Positions 1-7,567 of a DNA stretch of 14,579 nt are shown here, piece by piece (position 1 is the first letter of the stretch; each line of letters starts with the position of its first letter). A program made the position numbers and the translations under genes. The stretch lies in contig CAKONT010000008.1 in the NCBI GenBank assembly GCA_934097255.1, positions 1 through 14,579 of the forward strand. Reading direction: 5' to 3'. This DNA comes from an uncultured Bacilli bacterium. Lineage in GTDB: Bacteria; Bacillota_I; Bacilli_A; RF39; UBA660. The notes under the pieces were generated by a model that was given only the letters and a program-made list of their open reading frames with translations, was not told where the DNA came from and did not search any database.

Positions 1-2
1 AA

Positions 3-854
3 AAAGGAGAACCAGGCGAAGAAAGAAATTTAAGAGTTGAGTTAAAATTACTTGCTGATGTTGGTTTAGTAGGGCTTCCAAGTGTTGGGAAAAGCACCAT
101 CTTATCAAAGATATCACGTTCAAAGCCAAAAATTGCAGCATATCACTTTACTACTTTAAATCCAAACCTAGGAGTTGCAACATCTTTAGATGGTAGAAGT
201 TTTACCGTTGCTGATTTGCCTGGACTTATTGAAGGAGCATCTTTAGGTGAAGGTCTCGGTGACAAATTTTTAAAACATATTGAAAGAACGCGAATAATAG
301 CGCATGTAATTGATATGTCATCTTTTGAGGGAAGAGATCCATACGATGATTATTTAACAATAAAAAAAGAGTTGGAAGATTTTGATAAAAAATTGTTACA
401 AAAAGAATCTTTTATTATTGCTAATAAAATGGATATGGAAAATTCTTCTAAAAACTTGATCGAGTTTAAGAAGAAATTAAAAGATGATATTAAAATATTT
501 GAAGTAAGTGCGATAGAAGATAAAGGTTTAGATAAAGTTTTAACATATATTGCAGATTTATTAGATAAAATTCCACAAGAAAAATTAGATGAGGAAGATT
601 TTGAAGATTATGTTTTATATACATTTAAGAAAGATATACCATTTACAATAACAAAAGATAAAGATGTTTTTGTTATATCGGGCGAAACAGTTGAGAAATT
701 ATTTAGAATGACCAAGTTTAATACTGATGAAAGTATTTTAAGATTTGCTAAAAGGCTTTCAAGAATGGGTATTGATAGTGAACTTGAGAAGATGGGAGCT
801 GTTCAAGGAGACAAAGTTAGAATATTAGACTTTGAATTTGAATATAGAGAATAA
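3..854 (+). CDS. obg: GTPase Obg/CgtA, 5'-truncated by window edge
   Basis: Ribosome-associated GTPase acting in 50S maturation and stress/growth control. The reading frame is open from base 3, so the N-terminal glycine-rich Obg fold lies outside the window and 283 residues remain. Visible in fragment numbering: the Obg-to-G-domain junction (ELKLLADVGLVG), P-loop GLPSVGKST at about 24-32, a switch I region YHFTTLNPNLGV, G3 motif DLPGLIEGAS, G4 NKMD and G5 SAIEDKG. After the G domain comes the C-terminal OCT domain (about the last 80 residues, ending in a typical KVRILDFEFEY strand). A TTG at 216 falls inside G3 and is not a start. The stop overlaps the next start by one base (TAATG), so translation is probably coupled. 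The P-loop reads PSVGKS instead of the commoner PNAGKS. Identification is firm. Confidence 0.97.
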   Translation, partial: KGEPGEERNLRVELKLLADVGLVGLPSVGKSTILSKISRSKPKIAAYHFTTLNPNLGVATSLDGRSFTVADLPGLIEGASLGEGLGDKFLKHIERTRIIAHVIDMSSFEGRDPYDDYLTIKKELEDFDKKLLQKESFIIANKMDMENSSKNLIEFKKKLKDDIKIFEVSAIEDKGLDKVLTYIADLLDKIPQEKLDEEDFEDYVLYTFKKDIPFTITKDKDVFVISGETVEKLFRMTKFNTDESILRFAKRLSRMGIDSELEKMGAVQGDKVRILDFEFEYRE

Positions 855-1660
855 TGAATAATTTAAAAATTTTTAGTACTAATTTATCAGATGGAGCATT
901 TAGTAGTTCAGTAAAATTTTATCCAAAAGAATATACTAATGAAATGATTGTTAAAGAATATCATAAAAGAGTAGTTGATATTTCTAAAAAATATGATTTT
1001 GATCCGTTAAGACTTATAAAAGTAGCACAAAAGGGCGTTAATAAAAGTTCAATTCATGAGGATGGTAAACATATTCTCATTACTAACGAATTAGTAGAAG
1101 AACTTTTTAAGGATTATAAATATTTAGTAGATACGGAACTATTTTGTGACATATTTGTAATGAAAAGTGATGTGAAAGATACAGTAATTGGTGTTCCGGG
1201 AGCTGATTGTCCACCGATTGTTGCTTTTAGTAAAGATAAAGAAATAGTTTCAATAGCTCATTGTGGTGGTAGTTATATAGATAGATACTTACCTGTTAAT
1301 GTTGTTGATGCTTTACAAAAAGAAAAGAAAGTTTTGGATGAAGACATTAAGGTATATGTTGGTCCTTGTATTGGCAAAGAAAGTTACATTTATGATAGGT
1401 ATCCTAAATGGGCAACAAATTCTGATATATGGAATGATGCAATAGTAAAAGATGACGATAATAATTATTATATTGATTTAAGGTATGCGATAAAAAAACA
1501 ATTACTAAAAAGAAATATAAAAGAAGAAAATATTATTTTTAATCCAATTGACACATATGAAAATGAGAATTATCCATCAAATAGAGCTCTAAGCCAAGGG
1601 GAAGAAAAGAAAATAGGACAGATGTTTACAGGCGCATTTTATAGGAAAAAAAATAGATAG
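854..1660 (+). CDS. Divergent laccase-domain protein (PgeF/YfiH family)
   Basis: 268 residues, about the usual family length. YfiH/PgeF (Cu-oxidase_4, formerly DUF152) proteins are zinc-dependent purine nucleoside phosphorylase/deaminase-like enzymes, formerly called polyphenol oxidases. Seen here: PGADCPPI (Cys119, matching the family TADCxP zinc Cys), AHCGG (His136, matching AHAGWRG), VYVGPCIGKESY (matching the VGPxIG segment) and a C-terminal DTYENENYPSNR resembling the family Y/F-S-x-R stretch. Oddities: the first zinc His, normally in a QxHG motif, appears to be Lys60 (AQKGV), and GWRG is replaced by GGSY, so activity may be altered. The ATG overlaps the obg stop by one base with no strong separate ribosome binding site, implying coupling. 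The stop lies in a terminator stem. Family assignment is good; activity is uncertain. Confidence 0.75.
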   Translation: MNNLKIFSTNLSDGAFSSSVKFYPKEYTNEMIVKEYHKRVVDISKKYDFDPLRLIKVAQKGVNKSSIHEDGKHILITNELVEELFKDYKYLVDTELFCDIFVMKSDVKDTVIGVPGADCPPIVAFSKDKEIVSIAHCGGSYIDRYLPVNVVDALQKEKKVLDEDIKVYVGPCIGKESYIYDRYPKWATNSDIWNDAIVKDDDNNYYIDLRYAIKKQLLKRNIKEENIIFNPIDTYENENYPSNRALSQGEEKKIGQMFTGAFYRKKNR

Positions 1661-2597
1661 TTAATTTTTTAAAACTATCTATTTTTGTTATTCTATAAAA
1701 ATTAATACTTGGTGGACTTAAAAATCTAAGTTTTAAGGTAGATGTTCCTATCCCATTTGAAATATAAATATCACTATTATTTACTTTATAATATGAACTA
1801 TAATAATTTTGGCACCCATCTGGTAAGAAAAATGATTTAACAAAAGGAATACTAACTTGCATATTATGAGAATGTCCACCTAAAATAAGATCAAAATTAT
1901 AAAAAGAATTATCTTTTATTTTTTCTATATAGTCTCCTTCATGTAATAAAAGTATTTTATAACTGCTACTTAAAAATTCGTTATCATTATATTTTTCTAA
2001 ACTAGGAGTTCCATATAAATAATCGTCAATACCATATACGCTAATTGGAATATTACTTTTATAGTATATAAGATCATAATCGTTATTTAATATTTTAAAC
2101 TCAGCGTTATTTAGTATGTTTTTAAAGTTTTTTTCATTATAGTCGTGATTACCTATTATGGCATATTTTCCTAAGTTTGTATTTATCTTTTTTAAACTTT
2201 TTGTAAGAATTTCAATATCTTTATTTGATACATTATAGTCTTGTTCAATTAAATCTCCAGTAAAAAATACTAAGTCTGGTTTTAATTCGTTTATTTTTTT
2301 AATTATTTTATCAATATTTTTAGAAGTTATTGTACTTCCATAATGCAGATCTGAAAAATGAACTATTTTTAAACCATGATATGCGTTATCAATTGTTTTT
2401 GATTCTAATTTGTATTCGTTTACAAAAAGCATATTAGGTTCGATAAATCTAGCATATAAAAGGCAAATAGAAAAAGTAAGAAAAATAACTAAAAATATTT
2501 TTTTAATTATTTTGCCGTGAACCTTTTTTTTCCTTTTCTTTTCCTTTTTTTCTATTTCCTTTCTTTTTTTCTCATTTTTTATTATTCTAGTATTCAT
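1626..2597 (-). CDS. Membrane-anchored calcineurin-like metallophosphoesterase (YkuE/YaeI-like)
   Basis: 323 residues. An extremely basic N-terminus (residues 1-33, mostly Lys/Arg/Glu) precedes one hydrophobic segment (about 34-48), suggesting an N-in anchor with the catalytic domain outside. The calcineurin-like metal-binding motifs occur in order: FSDLH (Asp83, His85), TGDLI (Asp115), IGNHD (Asn150, His151), LLLHEGD (His219) and GGHSH (His242, His244). YkuE/YaeI relatives act on cell-envelope or lipid phosphoesters; the exact substrate here is unknown. ATG overlaps the upstream protease stop as ATGA, so the pair is an operon with coupled translation. The final ~20 residues after SPPSINFYRI are encoded within the convergent terminator and the 3' end of the opposite gene, and are probably not part of the conserved fold. 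The domain call is firm; the physiological role is not known. Confidence 0.88.
   Translation of the reverse strand: MNTRIIKNEKKRKEIEKKEKKRKKKVHGKIIKKIFLVIFLTFSICLLYARFIEPNMLFVNEYKLESKTIDNAYHGLKIVHFSDLHYGSTITSKNIDKIIKKINELKPDLVFFTGDLIEQDYNVSNKDIEILTKSLKKINTNLGKYAIIGNHDYNEKNFKNILNNAEFKILNNDYDLIYYKSNIPISVYGIDDYLYGTPSLEKYNDNEFLSSSYKILLLHEGDYIEKIKDNSFYNFDLILGGHSHNMQVSIPFVKSFFLPDGCQNYYSSYYKVNNSDIYISNGIGTSTLKLRFLSPPSINFYRITKIDSFKKLTIYFFSYKMRL
1646..1687. terminator. Bidirectional intrinsic terminator after the laccase-domain gene
   Basis: A perfect 14-bp stem (1649-1662 with 1673-1686) closes a 10-nt loop. On the + strand it is followed by TTTTTGTTATT; on the - strand by eight T (complement of A1646-1653). 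The + strand stop codon (1658-1660) sits in the left arm. On the - strand the hairpin lies inside the last codons of the phosphoesterase gene, before its stop at 1626-1628. Confidence 0.75.
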
Positions 2598-3286
2598 AAA
2601 GCTCCCCCATAATAAGTGATTATAGAAATCATTACTGCGATAAAATTATGAATAAAATGAAATGTCATTGATACAAAAATATTATTTGTCTTAAAATACA
2701 TATATGCAAAACAAGAGCCAATAAAACCATATGGAATAATATAAAGTAATTGATCGATAGAATTTCCAGAAAGTGTATGAACAAATCCAAAAATAAAACC
2801 TGATAAAAAAATATATAATATGTCATTTTCTACGATATCTCTTATACTTTTTCTAAATATTGTTTCTTCAATAATCGGTGCACAAATAGATGATGATATA
2901 AACATATATATTGGAAAAAACTTAATTAGCGATTGAATTCCATTTTCGTTTGAGCTTCCACATGGAAAATATAATGATATAATAATATTAGAAAAAATCA
3001 TTACGAATAAGCCAATAAGCCAATATTTTAGTCCAAATTTAAAGTATTTTTTGAAATTTTTTTTATAATCTTTTAAGTTTTCTTTATAGTCTTTGTAATA
3101 TAGTAAAAAATATACAATAATTAGAAGAAAATCTGATATTGTTAAAATAGTTAACTTATAATTTATTTTAAGACTTGTATAATCAATTCCAATTATTTTA
3201 AGAAATTTTACAATATACATTGAAAAACCTAAATATAGTAATATAACAATTGTAGTTTTTAGATAATTTAAGAAATTTTTACTCAT
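2594..3286 (-). CDS. CPBP (type II CAAX-like) intramembrane metalloprotease
   Basis: 230 residues, strongly hydrophobic, with several membrane segments (about 11-32, 45-64, 85-107, 120-138, 155-170, 180-198, 203-225). It has the CPBP/Abi motif set: EETIFR (Glu140, Glu141, Arg145), FGFVH (His170) and FHFIHN (His210, Asn214), the predicted metal-binding and catalytic residues of the Rce1-like family. Bacterial members are mostly uncharacterised; some act in bacteriocin self-immunity or protein processing, so the substrate cannot be named. ATG is preceded by a good AAAGGATG ribosome binding site (complement of about 3292-3299) and an extended -10 promoter. It is the first gene of a two-gene minus-strand operon, with a 4-nt ATGA overlap into the phosphoesterase gene. 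Cys109 and Cys135 lie at segment edges; their significance is unknown. Confidence 0.88.
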   Translation of the reverse strand: MSKNFLNYLKTTIVILLYLGFSMYIVKFLKIIGIDYTSLKINYKLTILTISDFLLIIVYFLLYYKDYKENLKDYKKNFKKYFKFGLKYWLIGLFVMIFSNIIISLYFPCGSSNENGIQSLIKFFPIYMFISSSICAPIIEETIFRKSIRDIVENDILYIFLSGFIFGFVHTLSGNSIDQLLYIIPYGFIGSCFAYMYFKTNNIFVSMTFHFIHNFIAVMISIITYYGGAL

Positions 3287-3311
3287 TATATCATCCTTTC
3301 TAACGTATTTA

Positions 3312-3340
3312 ATTATACCACGAATTGTAATTTTTTTAAA
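3312..3340 (-). promoter_or_regulatory. Promoter for the protease-phosphoesterase operon
   Basis: On the - strand: TATAAT (complement of 3312-3317) preceded by TGG, an extended -10. A weak TTTAAA -35 lies at 3335-3340 with a 17-nt spacer. The predicted start is about 20 nt upstream of the protease ATG and leaves room for its ribosome binding site. It is divergent from the rimP promoter, whose -35 lies 36 bases away. Confidence 0.7.
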
Positions 3341-3375
3341 AAACTATTTTCTTTTAAAAATTAATAATAAAAAAG

Positions 3376-3403
3376 TTTACATTTATCTAAATTATGATAT
3401 AAT
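3376..3403 (+). promoter_or_regulatory. Promoter of the rimP-nusA-ylxR-infB-rbfA operon
   Basis: TTTACA (3376-3381), 16-nt spacer, TATAAT (3398-3403), with an extended TG at 3395-3396. This predicts transcription from about 3409-3411, immediately before the leader hairpin. Confidence 0.8.
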
Positions 3404-3413
3404 ACATATAGAT

Positions 3414-3434
3414 GAAGTGGGGTGTTCCCACTTT
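3414..3434 (+). promoter_or_regulatory. 5' leader hairpin upstream of rimP
   Basis: AAGTGGG (3415-3421) pairs with CCCACTT (3427-3433) around a GTGTT loop, and a G-U pair extends the stem at 3414/3434. It starts within a few bases of the predicted transcription start. A pyrimidine-rich stretch follows and then the strong AAAAAGGAGGG ribosome binding site (about 3442-3452). A GTGGG/CCCAC hairpin ahead of rimP is something I recall from other Firmicutes; a conserved role (mRNA stability or autoregulation) is inference. Confidence 0.6.
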
Positions 3435-3458
3435 CTTTTATTAAAAAGGAGGGTATTT

Positions 3459-3710
3459 ATGAAAGAAATAGAAGATGTAATTACAGAGCCTTTAAAAGAA
3501 ATTAATCTTTTTATTGACGAAGTAAGATATGAAAAAGGAAAAACTAACACTTTATATATTACTTTGTATAACGATTCAACTATTGATATGGATAAAATTG
3601 TTGAGGCGTCAAAAGTTATTTCTTCAATACTTGATAAGTATGATTTTATTAAAGAAAAATATGTTTTAGATGTATCATCTAAAGAGAAGGGAAGAAGTCA
3701 AAATGAATAG
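3459..3710 (+). CDS. rimP: RimP-like 30S maturation factor, N-terminal domain only
   Basis: 83 residues; RimP proteins are usually about 150. The sequence covers the N-terminal alpha/beta domain: an amphipathic first helix (EDVITEPLKEI), the strand LFIDEVRYEKGK, a central TLYITLYND strand, helix KIVEASKVISSILDKYDF and the family signature strand YVLDVSS. In normal RimP YxLEVSSPG marks the domain boundary, but here the protein stops nine residues later and the SH3-like C-terminal domain is absent. RimP assists 30S assembly around S12. ATG3459 was chosen for the AAAAAGGAGGG ribosome binding site; an upstream GTG at 3417 lies in the leader hairpin. It is the first gene of the operon, as in most Firmicutes, and overlaps nusA by 8 nt. 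Identity by position and domain is good; whether the mini-protein is fully functional is open. Confidence 0.82.
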   Translation: MKEIEDVITEPLKEINLFIDEVRYEKGKTNTLYITLYNDSTIDMDKIVEASKVISSILDKYDFIKEKYVLDVSSKEKGRSQNE

Positions 3711-4806
3711 TGCAGAATTTTTAAGAGCTGTTGATAATTTAGAAAAAGAAAAGCATATTAGTAGAGATATTATATTTGATGCAATGGAACTTGCTTTAGC
3801 GAGTGCTTATAAGAAAAACTATGGTAAACCAAATTCTAAAGTTATAATAAATAGGGAAACTGGTGATATAAAAATTTATTCGTATAAAACAGTTGTATTA
3901 GATGTTTATGATGAAGATGATGATGAAGAGAATACAGATGTTTTACCAGAAGATGTTAGAATATCTTTAGAGGATGCAAGAAAAATAAAACCAGAAATTG
4001 AAGTTGGAGATACTATTGATACTGAGGTAACGCCTAAAGACTTTGGTCGTGTTGCTGCAAGTACAGCCAAACAAGTTATAATTCAAAAAATAAAAGAGGC
4101 AGAAAGAAATAGTTTAATTGAAGAGTTTCAAGATAAAGAAGGGGAACTTGTTTCTGGTATTGCTGAACTTGAAGATGAGGGAAATTATTATATCAATTTA
4201 GGAAGAACTAATGGTATTTTGCCAAAAAATGAATTAATTGGTGATGAAAAAATTGAAATGGGATCATCAGTTAAAGCTTATGTTACTAAAGTTGATAGCA
4301 ATACTAAGGGAACAATCATTTTACTTTCAAGAAAGCATTATAATTTTGTTAAAAGACTTTTTGAACTTGAAATACCTGAGTTAGCGGATGGAACTGTTAT
4401 GATTTATGCAGTTGCAAGAGATCCTGGTTTTAGAAGTAAAGTTGCTGTATATTCAGAATATGCTAATATTGATCCTATTGGATGTTGTATTGGCGAAAAA
4501 GGAAGAAGAATAGCAAATATAATTAAAGAGTTAAATGGAGAAAAACTTGATATCATTAAGTATGATGACAATAAAGAAGTATTTATTGCCAATGCATTAA
4601 GTCCAGCTAAGAATGTTAGAGCCTATATTTTAGATCCTAAAAAGCAAGAAGCATTAGCTATTGCTGATGGTGAAGATTTTTCTTTGGCACTAGGTAAAAA
4701 AGGACAAAACGTTCGTCTTGCGTCAAAACTTACAAAATATAAGATAGATGTTAAAAATAGTGAACAAGCAAAAGAAATGGGCATAAGTATTAAAATAGGT
4801 GAATAA
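3703..4806 (+). CDS. nusA: Transcription termination/antitermination factor NusA
   Basis: 367 residues, the normal Firmicutes length without the extra acidic repeats of E. coli. Domains: N-terminal RNA polymerase-binding domain (1 to about 125, starting NSAEFLRAVDNLEKEK), S1 domain (about 130-200, GELVSGIAELEDEGNYYINLG), KH1 (about 225-285, with DPIGCCIGEKGRRI) and KH2 (about 290-355, with LALGKKGQNVRLAS). NusA modulates pausing and intrinsic termination and joins NusB/NusG in rRNA antitermination; nusB is also in this window. ATG3703 is chosen because it begins the conserved N-terminus and has a GAAGGGAAG ribosome binding site inside the rimP tail; a TTG-like extension further upstream is not needed. 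It overlaps rimP by 8 nt and ylxR by 1 nt. The usual GACVG of KH1 is GCCIG here. Identification is firm. Confidence 0.97.
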   Translation: MNSAEFLRAVDNLEKEKHISRDIIFDAMELALASAYKKNYGKPNSKVIINRETGDIKIYSYKTVVLDVYDEDDDEENTDVLPEDVRISLEDARKIKPEIEVGDTIDTEVTPKDFGRVAASTAKQVIIQKIKEAERNSLIEEFQDKEGELVSGIAELEDEGNYYINLGRTNGILPKNELIGDEKIEMGSSVKAYVTKVDSNTKGTIILLSRKHYNFVKRLFELEIPELADGTVMIYAVARDPGFRSKVAVYSEYANIDPIGCCIGEKGRRIANIIKELNGEKLDIIKYDDNKEVFIANALSPAKNVRAYILDPKKQEALAIADGEDFSLALGKKGQNVRLASKLTKYKIDVKNSEQAKEMGISIKIGE

Positions 4807-5069
4807 TGAAAAAGCAAAAAACTCCAAAAAGAATGTGTGTAGTCACAAGAGAAGTTTTTGATAAGAAAGATTTAATAAGAGTTGTTAGAACACCATCTAA
4901 CGATGTAATAATAGATGATAGCAAAAATGGAAAGCAAAATGGACGTGGAGCGTATTTGAAAAAAGATAAAGAAGTAATAGTAAAAGCAAAACAAAGTAAA
5001 ATATTAGAAAAACAGTTAAATGTAATTATAAGAGATGAAATATATGATGAAATGTTAAAAAAATTATAG
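4806..5069 (+). CDS. ylxR: YlxR/RnpM family RNA-binding protein (DUF448)
   Basis: 87 residues, typical size. It carries the family features KTPKRMCVVTRE near the N-terminus (residues 5-16) and NGRGAYLKKD (about 45-54), the latter the conserved GRGAYLC patch that binds RNA. In B. subtilis the protein was recently described as RnpM, a modulator that binds and inhibits RNase P. The ATG overlaps the nusA stop by one base (TAATG) without a convincing ribosome binding site of its own, so it likely depends on nusA translation. In many Firmicutes ylxQ (an L7Ae-type K-turn protein) follows; here infB follows directly. The Cys usually seen after GRGAYL is Lys here. Confidence 0.93.
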   Translation: MKKQKTPKRMCVVTREVFDKKDLIRVVRTPSNDVIIDDSKNGKQNGRGAYLKKDKEVIVKAKQSKILEKQLNVIIRDEIYDEMLKKL

Positions 5070-5082
5070 TGAGGTGATAATA

Positions 5083-7203
5083 ATGATGAGTGTAAATGAA
5101 TATGCACTTGATGTAAACCTTGATATTAAAGTTATATTAAAGTTATGTCATGATTTATCTATTAATGTGTCAAATGGTAATGATATTTTAAATGAAGATG
5201 ATATTATTTTACTAGATGGAGAAATAGATAAATTACAAACAGAAAAAGATGTTGAAGAAGAAGAATTTCTTGCTATGGAAGAATACGGAAAGTTAAGAAT
5301 TGATGATAAAAACGATAGTATGAAACCAAAAGAAGTTTTAGCAAAGCAAAAAAAAGATAGTGGATCGAAATCAAAATCTAAAGCGAATGATAAGTATCTA
5401 AAAGATAAGAAAAAAATGTACAAAAATAAAGAAAAATTAAAACAAAACGAAGAAAACTTATCTAATGTAATAATTTATAAAAATGATATGAGTGTTAAGG
5501 ACTTAGCAGAAGCTTTATTTGTTACTCCAAAAGAAATAATAAAAAAATTATTTGATTTAGGTCTTATTGTAAATATTAATCAAAGTATTGATTACGATAC
5601 AGCACTTCTTATTGCTTTAGATTATAATAAAGAAGTAAAAAAAGAAGAAACAAGAGATATTGTTAACTTTGAGGAATATGAGATAATCGATGATGAAAAA
5701 GATTTAGTTCAAAGACCAGCAATTGTAACTATTATGGGTCATGTTGATCACGGTAAAACATCTCTTTTAGATGTTATTAGAAAAACGAATGTTGTATCAG
5801 GTGAAGCTGGGGGAATAACGCAAGCAATTGGAGCGTATCAAGTAAAAGTAAACGATAAACCTATTACATTTATTGACACTCCAGGACATGAAGCGTTTAC
5901 TCAAATGCGTGCAAGAGGAGCTTCTGTTACAGATATTGTTGTTTTAATTGTTTCCGCAACAGATGGCGTAAAACCACAAACAAAAGAAGCAATAGATCAC
6001 GCTCAAGCAGCAAACGTTCCTATTATAGTTGCTATAAATAAAATGGATTTAAAAGAGGCAAATCCAGATAGAGTTATGCAAGAGTTATCTGAATATGGTC
6101 TTACTCCGGATTCATGGGGAGGAGATACTTTATATAATAAAATATCTTGTGTTACTAAAGAGGGAATAAGTGATTTACTTGACAATATTTTACTTGTTGC
6201 TGACATGTTAGAGTTAAAAGCTAATCCAAATCGTTATGCAACAGGAACAGTAATTGAAAGTAGATTAGATAAAAATATTGGTAATGTATGTAGTTTATTG
6301 ATTCAAAATGGAACACTACGTATAGGCGATCCAATTGTTGTTGGTAATTTTCATGGAAAGGTTAGAACTTTAAAAAATGATTTAGGTGAAAATATAACAT
6401 TTGCCCTTCCAAGTACTCCAGTTGAGATAACAGGTTTATCAGAATTACCAACAGCAGGCGATCATTTTATGGCTTTTGAAACGGAAAAAGAAGCAAGAAG
6501 AATATCTGATTTAAGAACTATAAGACACAAAGAAGCTAATACTAATCGTAATGGTATGAGTTTAGATGATTTGTTTAATAAAGTTCAAGAAGGCATTAAA
6601 AGTATAAACGTTGTTTTAAAAACAGATGTTAAAGGTTCAGAAGAAGCGATTAAAAGTTCTCTTTCTAAAATAAATGTTGAAGGTGTTAAAGTTTCTGTTA
6701 TAAGAAGTGGAGTAGGAGCAATAACAGAAAGTGATGTTGTTTTAGCTAACGCATCAAATGCTATTATATATGGGTTTAATGTTAGACCAAATAATAAAAT
6801 AATAGATTATGCTAAAGAATACAATGTTGAGATTAGATTACATAATGTTATCTATAAAATAATTGAAGAAATAGAACAAGCAATAGTTGGTATGCTTGAA
6901 CCAATCTATGAAGAAAAAAGCTTAGGAAATGCAGAAATAAGACAAATCTTTAAGTTTTCAAAAGTAGGTAATATAGCTGGTAGTCATGTAATTGATGGTG
7001 TTATAAAACAAAACGAAAAAGCAAGACTTATTCGCGATGGAATAGTAGTATATGAAGGAAAAATTGCTTCACTTCAAAGAGAAAAAGAAAAAGTTAATGA
7101 AGTAAAAAAGGGTATGGACTGTGGTATTACCTTAGAAAATTTTATCGATATTAAAGAAAACGATATTATAAATTGCTATGAATTAGTGGAGGTAAAAAGA
7201 TAA
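5083..7203 (+). CDS. infB: Translation initiation factor IF-2
   Basis: 706 residues; GTPase that places fMet-tRNA on the 30S subunit and promotes 50S joining. An N-terminal IF2_N-like module (1 to about 45) leads into an acidic/Lys-Ser-rich linker (to about 125), then a second IF2_N module (NVIIYKNDMSVKDLAEALF). The G domain has G1 GHVDHGKT (219-226), G3 DTPGHE (265-270), G4 NKMD (319-322) and G5 SCVTKEG, where SC replaces the usual SA. Domains II, III and C2 fill the rest, including the conserved KTDVKGSEEAI segment. ATG5083 fits the GAGGTGAT ribosome binding site at 5071-5078; ATG5086 is an alternative. The region upstream of 5083 holds only the ribosome binding site. Fourth gene of the operon; it overlaps rbfA by one base. 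Firm. Confidence 0.98.
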   Translation: MMSVNEYALDVNLDIKVILKLCHDLSINVSNGNDILNEDDIILLDGEIDKLQTEKDVEEEEFLAMEEYGKLRIDDKNDSMKPKEVLAKQKKDSGSKSKSKANDKYLKDKKKMYKNKEKLKQNEENLSNVIIYKNDMSVKDLAEALFVTPKEIIKKLFDLGLIVNINQSIDYDTALLIALDYNKEVKKEETRDIVNFEEYEIIDDEKDLVQRPAIVTIMGHVDHGKTSLLDVIRKTNVVSGEAGGITQAIGAYQVKVNDKPITFIDTPGHEAFTQMRARGASVTDIVVLIVSATDGVKPQTKEAIDHAQAANVPIIVAINKMDLKEANPDRVMQELSEYGLTPDSWGGDTLYNKISCVTKEGISDLLDNILLVADMLELKANPNRYATGTVIESRLDKNIGNVCSLLIQNGTLRIGDPIVVGNFHGKVRTLKNDLGENITFALPSTPVEITGLSELPTAGDHFMAFETEKEARRISDLRTIRHKEANTNRNGMSLDDLFNKVQEGIKSINVVLKTDVKGSEEAIKSSLSKINVEGVKVSVIRSGVGAITESDVVLANASNAIIYGFNVRPNNKIIDYAKEYNVEIRLHNVIYKIIEEIEQAIVGMLEPIYEEKSLGNAEIRQIFKFSKVGNIAGSHVIDGVIKQNEKARLIRDGIVVYEGKIASLQREKEKVNEVKKGMDCGITLENFIDIKENDIINCYELVEVKR

Positions 7204-7547
7204 TGAGTATAAAAACAGAAAAAATTGGTAGCAATTTTGTTAGAGAAATAAGTTACATTCTTATGGAAGAAGTTAAAGATCCTACTATAAAGTTTGTAAC
7301 CTTAACAAGTTGCGATGTTACAAATGATTTATCTTATGCGAAGGTTTATTTTCGAGTATTAAACGATAACTCAATTGATGAAGTTATTAAGGCTTTAAAT
7401 AAAGCATCTAATTTTATTGAAATGGAACTTTCAAAAAGGATCGATATTAGAAAAATGCCTCAAATAAGTTTTCATTATGATTCATCTTTTGAATATGGAA
7501 ACAAAATAGATAAATTAATTGAAGAAATTAAAGAAAGTGATAAATAA
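7203..7547 (+). CDS. rbfA: Ribosome-binding factor A
   Basis: 114 residues, normal length. RbfA is a KH-type cold-shock factor that binds pre-30S and helps 16S 5'-end maturation. Matching features: ISYILMEEVKDPTIKFVTLTS at the N-terminus, SYAKVYFRVL strand, and the C-terminal signature KRIDIRKMPQISFHYDSSFEYGN, equivalent to RxxxLRxxPxLxFxxDxSxxxG. Start overlaps the infB stop by one base (TAATG), with GGAGG at 7188-7192 inside infB as ribosome binding site. Last gene of the rimP operon; the stop codon is in the loop of the downstream terminator. Confidence 0.96.
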   Translation: MSIKTEKIGSNFVREISYILMEEVKDPTIKFVTLTSCDVTNDLSYAKVYFRVLNDNSIDEVIKALNKASNFIEMELSKRIDIRKMPQISFHYDSSFEYGNKIDKLIEEIKESDK

Positions 7548-7560
7548 GGTCGCTTTTTTT
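7533..7560 (+). terminator. Terminator overlapping the rbfA stop codon
   Basis: Stem GAAAGTGA (7533-7540) with TCGCTTTT (7550-7557), including two G-U pairs, loop of 9 nt that contains the rbfA TAA, and a T run through 7560. It ends the rimP operon just before the next promoter. Moderately stable only. Confidence 0.55.
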
Positions 7561-7567
7561 AATTTGA

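Noticed and set aside
4404..5107. Three minus-strand reading frames within nusA/ylxR
   Set aside because: Hydrophobic, low-complexity antisense translations of conserved genes, with no ribosome binding site or family features.
5148..6206. Minus-strand reading frames within infB
   Set aside because: Antisense shadows of the Lys-rich linker and G domain; no supporting signals.
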